A DNA stretch of 64,000 nucleotides, taken from Acidobacteriota bacterium (lineage in GTDB: Bacteria; Acidobacteriota; Terriglobia; Terriglobales; Acidobacteriaceae). The notes beneath the pieces were generated by a model. The model made no database searches, had not been told where the DNA came from, and saw only the letters and a program-made list of their open reading frames with translations. Every line of letters starts with the position of its first letter. Positions within the stretch are counted from its first letter, which is position 1. The position numbers and the translations under genes are program-made. The stretch is from assembly GCA_021780075.1 (NCBI GenBank), contig JAJXZL010000023.1:1-64000 (forward strand). The letters run 5' to 3'. Below, in pieces: positions 58,866 to 64,000 of this stretch.

Positions 58866-60614
58866 ATGACTTTGAGACTCCTTCGTATTCCCGCGGCGTT
58901 CGTGTTCGGCACGGTGCTGCTTGCAAGTTCGTCCTTTGCCCAAACGCGCACTGCCGCGCCTTCTAGCCCGTATGGCGGCACGACGGTTGAGGAAATCATC
59001 GCGCGCGTCAACGACCAGATCATCACCAGTTCGGACTACGACCGGGCGATGAAGGAACTGGACCAGGAAGAGCGCCAGCGGGGCGCCACGATGCAGGAGG
59101 CGTCTGATGCGCGCAGGGATCTTTTGCGCAACCTGATCGACCAGCAGCTGTGGCTCTCAAAGGGCAAGGAACTGGGCATCACCGGCGAAACCGAACTGGT
59201 GAACCGCCTGAACGAGATTCGCAAACAGTACAACATGTCCTCGCTTGAAGACCTGGAAAAGGCGGCGCAGCAGCAGGGCGTTTCCTTTGAGGACTTCAAG
59301 GCGAATATCCGCAACGGCATCATTACGCAGCAGGTGATGCGCGATGAGGTGGGCCGCAGGATTTCGATTACGCCGGGAGAAGTGCAGCGCTACTTTGATG
59401 AGCACAAGCAGGAGTACGCGCGGCAGGAGAGCGTGAAGCTGAGCGAGATCCTCATCTCGACCGGCACGCCGGTGCCGTCGGCGACCGACCCTGGCGGCGT
59501 GCAGCCGACCGATCCGGCAAAGCTGGCTGCAGCCAAGGCCAAAGCAGCGGATATCGAAGCCAAGCTCCATGCGGGCGGCGACTTCAGCCAGTTGGCGCGC
59601 AGCTTCAGCGATGGACCCACGGCCTCCTCGGGCGGCGATCTGGGCGAGTTCAAGCGCGGCTCGCTGGCGAAGGTGCTTGAGGACCAGGTTTTCGCGCTGA
59701 AGACAGGACAGAGCACAGCGCCGATTCGCACCAAGCAGGGCTACGTGATTCTGAAGGTGGATGAGCATACGCCCGGTGGTGTGCCGCCTTATAAGGATGT
59801 TGAGCAGGACGTTGAGCAGGCCTATTACATGAGCAAGATGGAGCCTGCGATGCGCGATTACCTGACGAAGATGCGCGACGAGGCTTTCATCGAGATCAAG
59901 CCGGGCTATGTTGACACGGGCATGAGCCCGAACAAGCGCGTGTTCCCGATTGCCTACGCCGCTTACACTCCTCCGGCGCCGAAGAAGAAGAAGAAGGTGG
60001 AGCGTACGCGCTTCCGCGAAACGGCGCGCGGCTTCCGCGAAAAAGGTGCGCAGGCGCAGCTTGTAGAGGCCAAGACCACGCCGGAGAAAGCCAAGAAGAA
60101 GAGCAAAAAGAGTAATAAGGAACAGGCCTCGATGAAGCCTGGCAAGAAGGAGAAAATACGCTTCGGCAAGGCTCCGCAGGAGACGCTGCCGAATGCAGCC
60201 GCGAGTCAGACGGAGGATGCGGGCGCAGTGCCGCAGTCTGCCGATAACGCGGCACCGGAGCCTGTGAATCCGCTGGAAGAGAATACGGCGCCGACAAAGA
60301 AGACGCGCTTTAGCGACCGCGCGAAGACAGTGAAGGCGCCGAAGGTCAAGAAGCAGCCAAAGAAGGACGCACTGACTCCGGATGCGCCCGATGCGGCCGA
60401 GGTAGCCGACCGCCAGGTGCAATCCGCTCCGCTGGGACTGGGCGGGAACGTAACCGGCAAGAAGAAGAAGCAGGTTACGACGACCGGTGAGAAGACCCGC
60501 ATGAGCGATAGAAACAAGAAGCCGGATGACCAGACGCAGCCTGCGGAGCAAGCGCCGCAGAATACCACCGCGCCGCAGGCCCCGGCTTCCGGGACACCGG
60601 CTCCGCAGCAGTAA
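58866..60614 (+). CDS. SurA-like peptidylprolyl isomerase with a basic repeat tail
   Basis: 582 residues from the ATG at 58866 (no good ribosome site; a TTG eight codons earlier has AGGTG). Signal MTLRLLRIPAAFVFGTVLLASSSFA. SurA N-domain helices (about 30-190), then a parvulin domain (about 200-310: FSQLARSFSDGPTASSGGDLGEFKRG, in part). The chaperone helps outer-membrane proteins fold. From about 370 the tail is Lys/Ala/Pro-rich with four related pieces (KVERTRFRETAR, KKEKIRFGKAP, KKTRFSDRAK, EKTRMSDRNK). Divergent from ctpA, another envelope gene. Confidence 0.86.
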   Translation: MTLRLLRIPAAFVFGTVLLASSSFAQTRTAAPSSPYGGTTVEEIIARVNDQIITSSDYDRAMKELDQEERQRGATMQEASDARRDLLRNLIDQQLWLSKGKELGITGETELVNRLNEIRKQYNMSSLEDLEKAAQQQGVSFEDFKANIRNGIITQQVMRDEVGRRISITPGEVQRYFDEHKQEYARQESVKLSEILISTGTPVPSATDPGGVQPTDPAKLAAAKAKAADIEAKLHAGGDFSQLARSFSDGPTASSGGDLGEFKRGSLAKVLEDQVFALKTGQSTAPIRTKQGYVILKVDEHTPGGVPPYKDVEQDVEQAYYMSKMEPAMRDYLTKMRDEAFIEIKPGYVDTGMSPNKRVFPIAYAAYTPPAPKKKKKVERTRFRETARGFREKGAQAQLVEAKTTPEKAKKKSKKSNKEQASMKPGKKEKIRFGKAPQETLPNAAASQTEDAGAVPQSADNAAPEPVNPLEENTAPTKKTRFSDRAKTVKAPKVKKQPKKDALTPDAPDAAEVADRQVQSAPLGLGGNVTGKKKKQVTTTGEKTRMSDRNKKPDDQTQPAEQAPQNTTAPQAPASGTPAPQQ

Positions 60615-60635
60615 AGCACGAAGCAGGCAAGTGCG

Positions 60636-60664
60636 CCGGGCCTGGGATTGCATCCCAGGCCCGG
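60636..60664 (+). terminator. Terminator of the surA-like gene
   Basis: Perfect 12-bp stem CCGGGCCTGGGA / TCCCAGGCCCGG with loop TTGCA, 21 bp after the stop codon. Confidence 0.75.
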
Positions 60665-60710
60665 TGTGCGTTTGGCGGGAAGCGCCGGGTGCGTTAATCT
60701 GTCGGGCAGG

Positions 60711-61703
60711 ATGAAAGACATTTATATCGCCGACCTCGCGGGCTTCGATGAGGGCAAGGGATTCGACAGTTTTTTTCTAGTGCTGTTGAAACAGCAGCGC
60801 TCCACGAAGAACAACAAGCCGTATCTGAACCTGATTCTGGGAGACAAGACGGGGCAGCTTGAAGGCCGCGTCTGGGATCCCGGCGACCCACGCATCGCGC
60901 GCGACTTTGAGCGCGGCGACATTGTGAAGGTGCGGGGCAGCGTTTCTCGCTTTGACGACCGGCTGCAGATGAAGGTGGACCAGTTGCGCAAGGCGGCAGC
61001 GTCGGAGGCCGAGAAGACCGACCTGCTGCCCGCCACCAGCCACGATGTGGGCGAATTGTGGCAGCGTCTCCGCGACTGCGTGGACAGCTTTACCGAGCCC
61101 AACCTGAAGCTGCTGCTGAACACGCTGCTCGACGACCCCGCGATTGCCGCGCCGTACCGCGAGGCTCCGGCGGCGAAGCAACTGCACCATGCCTGGCTGG
61201 GCGGATTGCTGGAGCACGTGGTGAGCCTGCTGACGCTGGCTGATCGCGTAGCGCCGCACTATCCCATGCTGCACCGCGACCTGTTGCTCACCGGCGTGAT
61301 TCTGCATGACATCGGCAAGCTGCGCGAACTCTCATGGGAAATTGGCTTCGAATACACGGTCGAGGGCATGCTGCTGGGGCACATCCAGATGGGCATGGAA
61401 CTGGTGGAGAAGACGATTGACACGCTGCCCAACTTTCCGCCTCGGCTGAAGACGCTGGTGCTGCACATGATTCTGTCGCACCACGGCAAGCTGGAGTTCG
61501 GCTCGCCGAAGCTGCCGATGATTCCCGAAGCCCTGGTGCTGAACTTCATCGACGACCTGGACGCAAAGATGCAGGCCATGGCGAGCGAGTTTGAGAAATC
61601 CGCGCGCGAAGGCAAAGCCGCCGACGAGCTGACCGGGAAGGTGTGGGCGCTGGACCTGCGGCAACTGCTGAACACGCGCGGGTGGCTGGAAGGCGGGAAA
61701 TAA
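60711..61703 (+). CDS. YhaM-like 3'-5' exoribonuclease (OB fold + HD)
   Basis: 330 residues from the ATG at 60711; the ribosome site (GGGCAGG) is close to the start. An N-terminal OB fold (KNNKPYLNLILGDKTGQLEGRVWDP) is followed by an HD domain with His-Asp about 199-200 (ILHDIGKLRELSWE), LLEHVVSLLTLAD and HMILSHHGKLEFGSP. Trims RNA (and perhaps DNA) 3' ends with Mn. Length fits the family (about 310-330). Confidence 0.9.
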   Translation: MKDIYIADLAGFDEGKGFDSFFLVLLKQQRSTKNNKPYLNLILGDKTGQLEGRVWDPGDPRIARDFERGDIVKVRGSVSRFDDRLQMKVDQLRKAAASEAEKTDLLPATSHDVGELWQRLRDCVDSFTEPNLKLLLNTLLDDPAIAAPYREAPAAKQLHHAWLGGLLEHVVSLLTLADRVAPHYPMLHRDLLLTGVILHDIGKLRELSWEIGFEYTVEGMLLGHIQMGMELVEKTIDTLPNFPPRLKTLVLHMILSHHGKLEFGSPKLPMIPEALVLNFIDDLDAKMQAMASEFEKSAREGKAADELTGKVWALDLRQLLNTRGWLEGGK

Positions 61704-61714
61704 GAGTCAGAGCA

Positions 61715-62722
61715 TCAGGATGCGCCGTTGCGCTGCCAGACGGCTGCGTCGAAGGTGTGGATGCTTTCGTAGCCTTCGGAGCGGTAGAGTTCAACGGCCT
61801 CCGTGTTGGCCTCAGTGACGGTGAGCGAGATTTCGCTGACGCCCTGCCGGATGAACTGCGCGCCGGCCACCCCGAGGAGCAGGCGGGCCATACCCTTACG
61901 GCGGTGTTCGGGGTGAACGCAGATCTGGGTGATGTGTCCGCTTTGCGGGCTGACGCGCGAGCCCAGCACGAGGGCCACGAGTTCCTGGGTGGCGCGATCG
62001 ACCACGACATGGGAGGCCAGCGGCGAGAAGACGCCGCAGCCGGAGTAGTGGACGATGTTATTGAGAAAGCGCATGGAGCCGTAGACCGAGTTGTACTGAT
62101 CGTTGATGAGGCTGTCGGTGTGGCCGTGGTAGGCGGTGGAGATGAGCCGCGCGGCCGGGTTGAGGTCTTCGTCGCGCCAGTGGCGCAACTCTAGCTCGAT
62201 GGGCAGCTCGACGTGGGACCGGCCCCAGTGGCCTGCGAGCGGCTGCACCATGAAGAGGCGGTGGAAGAGCTTGAAGCCGGCCTCGCGAAAGACGGCGGCA
62301 TGTTTGCCCGCGGGATGGAGCAGCAGTTGCGACTCAATGCGGTCAATCTGCGGCGAGTTGGTCAGGGTTTCAAACAGGTGCCGGAGCAGCGTCGCCTCAA
62401 TTGCGCGTGCGGCCTCGTCGTCGCCGGAGGGTGGACCGGGCAGATCGGGGTTGGTACCGTCGAGGGCGAACACGTCGCCGATGACCGCCTTGGTTTCCTC
62501 GTAGACGCAGAAGGTGTAGCCCATGACCTGGCCTGCTTCGACAGCCGCATAGCCGGGGAGCATGTGATTGTCGAGATACTGCATGAGCAGGCGGCAGGAG
62601 GCCCGGTAATCCCAGTGCAGGCGCTGCATCCAAATGTTGCTCTCGGCTTCGAGGACAGGGCGAAGGACGGGCGCCGCAAAGTGCCGCAGGTCGAGAATCT
62701 CAATGGAAACGCCAGGCGTCAT
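61715..62722 (-). CDS. GNAT-family N-acetyltransferase
   Basis: 335 residues from the ATG at 62722. Two lobes: an N-terminal GNAT-like half (about 20-180) with YTFCVYEETKAVIGDVFAL, and a C-terminal half with the acetyl-CoA signature QICVHPEHRRKGMARLLL (about 270) and LTVTEANTEAVELYRSEGY. Substrate unknown. A frame extends upstream to 62833 but its start is unlikely. Confidence 0.85.
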   Translation of the reverse strand: MTPGVSIEILDLRHFAAPVLRPVLEAESNIWMQRLHWDYRASCRLLMQYLDNHMLPGYAAVEAGQVMGYTFCVYEETKAVIGDVFALDGTNPDLPGPPSGDDEAARAIEATLLRHLFETLTNSPQIDRIESQLLLHPAGKHAAVFREAGFKLFHRLFMVQPLAGHWGRSHVELPIELELRHWRDEDLNPAARLISTAYHGHTDSLINDQYNSVYGSMRFLNNIVHYSGCGVFSPLASHVVVDRATQELVALVLGSRVSPQSGHITQICVHPEHRRKGMARLLLGVAGAQFIRQGVSEISLTVTEANTEAVELYRSEGYESIHTFDAAVWQRNGAS

Positions 62723-62891
62723 GTTTTGGCTTTCAGATGCAGGCCAATGCTGGCCTGCCATGCAATCTGATCCGGATTGGAAATGGCCCGGCGCGCACAT
62801 TGCCTCGATTGTGCCTTGCGGACACTTTGCCACGAAGTAGGGAAGACTGCAAGTTCAAGTGAGACTTATTCTTGCGGACTTCACTTTCCGG

Positions 62892-64000
62892 TTACTTGCG
62901 GCCGACAAGGTAGACTTCCAGCCCCTGTTCGGGCCAACTGAAGAGCGGCTCGTACTGGCGGCCTTCCAAATATTCGCCGAGTGCGGCCTGGGTGTGCAGG
63001 TCGACGCCGCCGCGTCCTGCCACGCGCGCCACGAGCAGATGCTCCTGCGCGGGGACGCCGCTCTGCTCGTAGTTGACCACCTCGTGATTGCGATAAAAGG
63101 CGAGCCCGTACTCCACGTCGCGGCGAACGCGGAAGACGGCGACTGTTTCATCCGCGGGGGCCAGAGTACCGAGCTTGATGGCCAGCGGCCGCGCGGAGTA
63201 GGAACGATCGAGCAGGTAAATGACCCGCTTGCTCGCGGCCACGGACGGTATGCCAAAGAATGGCCCTATGCCATACAGGAAGAGGACGAGGATGACCAGG
63301 ATGCTGGTGGTGGCGAGGCGCAGGCGGGCCACGCCAAAGGAGTACACCACGACCAGAATCAGCATGGCCGCGCCCGTGGCGGTCATCAGGGCGGCGAGCA
63401 GCGCCCTGGCGGGGGGCATCTGGTTTCCGTGGACGATGAGCCATGGCAGGAGCAGGGCAAACATGGTCATGACGCCGCTGAGGGCGGCGTGGCCCATGAG
63501 GACCCAGCGATTGAGGCCTGGCTCGCGGCGGCGATAGAGATAGTCGCCGGTGAGGATGGTGAGCGGCGGAATGGAGGGCAGAATATACCCCGGCAGCTTG
63601 GACTGCGAAAACGAGAAGAAGAGGATGGGAATGAGCGCCCAGAGCACCAGGAACTCAGGGAATGCATCGCCGGGGCGGCAGGGTTTGGGCTTTGAGGGGT
63701 TGGAGTGGCGGAGGCGCCACTCGGCCACGGAGGTCTGGATGCCGTCCACCAGCGCGCGCATGGCGATGACGGTCCAGGGCATGACGGCCAGCAGTACCAC
63801 CACGAGGTAGTACCAGGAGGGCTGCTCGTGCTGGAAGCGGTTGGTGGCAAAGCGCTCCAGGTTGTGCTCGAGGAAGAACTCGCGGAAGAAGGTGGGGTTC
63901 TGGTGCTGGACGGCGATGAACCAGGGCAGGACGATGGCGAAGTAGAGCAGGACGCCCGGCCACCACAAGGAGCGCTTGACGATGGACCACTCGCGGCGCA
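62892..64000 (-). CDS. ArnT/PMT-like glycosyltransferase, C-terminal part
   Basis: Incomplete: the frame is open at the right edge (64000), and the visible ~369 codons are the C-terminal part. About eight membrane segments follow a periplasmic-style PTFFREFFLEHNLERFATNRFQHEQPSWYYLVVVLLAVMPW, resembling the ArnT family (in part). PEFLVLWALIPILFFSFSQSKLPGYILPSIPPL is also typical. A membrane glycosyltransferase that would use polyprenyl-linked sugars to modify lipid A or another envelope molecule. Confidence 0.86.
   Translation of the reverse strand, partial: RREWSIVKRSLWWPGVLLYFAIVLPWFIAVQHQNPTFFREFFLEHNLERFATNRFQHEQPSWYYLVVVLLAVMPWTVIAMRALVDGIQTSVAEWRLRHSNPSKPKPCRPGDAFPEFLVLWALIPILFFSFSQSKLPGYILPSIPPLTILTGDYLYRRREPGLNRWVLMGHAALSGVMTMFALLLPWLIVHGNQMPPARALLAALMTATGAAMLILVVVYSFGVARLRLATTSILVILVLFLYGIGPFFGIPSVAASKRVIYLLDRSYSARPLAIKLGTLAPADETVAVFRVRRDVEYGLAFYRNHEVVNYEQSGVPAQEHLLVARVAGRGGVDLHTQAALGEYLEGRQYEPLFSWPEQGLEVYLVGRK

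Overview
The window looks like chromosomal DNA from an acidobacterium of the Terriglobia/Acidobacteriaceae type. This is inferred from family content and style, since no database was searched. The signs are a GC-rich sequence, an AlaC-like aminotransferase, large families of secreted or lipid-anchored proteins of unknown role, a beta-propeller two-component kinase, DUF1684 and DUF4382-like proteins, and many intergenic palindromic (REP-like) repeats.

Layout. 1-900: the 3' end of a 23S rRNA gene, then 5S rRNA and a terminator. 1-10 kb: a secreted GH31 glucosidase, a glycine-zipper lipoprotein, gyrB, a 55-residue secreted peptide, a polytopic membrane protein, and rpmA/rplU. 10-13.7 kb: alaC, then a small accessory patch with a winged-helix/TIR-like protein and a HigB/HigA-type toxin-antitoxin pair. 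The pair has a perfect palindromic operator and lies between copies of an intergenic repeat. 13.7-21 kb: an IPT-domain secreted protein, a 0.5 kb degenerate ~48-bp repeat array that ends in a terminator, two MFS exporters and small exported proteins. 21-30 kb: a Met-rich lipoprotein, an Rrf2 regulator, a Tat-exported cupin, a three-gene two-component operon, an enoyl-CoA hydratase and a lipoprotein. 30-34 kb: REP clusters around an FmdB zinc ribbon, a membrane protein, and the first copy of a G-quadruplex-bearing repeat. 34-40 kb: hrcA-grpE-dnaJ, tRNA-Ala(CGC) with a duplicated 3' end, rho and a short omega-subunit gene. 40-46 kb: comM/yifB, sdaA, a CPBP protease, a strongly promoted 23-residue Lys/Ala peptide gene, and rsmE. 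46-54.7 kb: a sugar-acid/deoxysugar block (uxaA diverging from a glycosidase-mutarotase-isomerase operon), an aquaporin, a purine nucleoside permease-like protein and an isoaspartyl peptidase. 54.7-57 kb: the second G-quadruplex repeat, a RAYT transposase with an amber codon between inverted REPs, and more REPs. 57-64 kb: ctpA, a surA-like isomerase with a repeat-rich basic tail, a YhaM-like exoribonuclease, a GNAT protein and the 3' part of an ArnT/PMT-like glycosyltransferase.

How the genes work together. Most of the window is housekeeping: translation, topology, stress, termination and envelope proteolysis. Three sets look co-functional. They are the glycosidase/mutarotase/isomerase/altronate dehydratase block, the propeller kinase with its regulator and a secreted protein, and the TIR plus toxin-antitoxin patch. 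The least explained items are the TIR protein, the tiny Lys/Ala gene, the ~48-bp repeat array, the paired G-quadruplex repeat and the interrupted RAYT.
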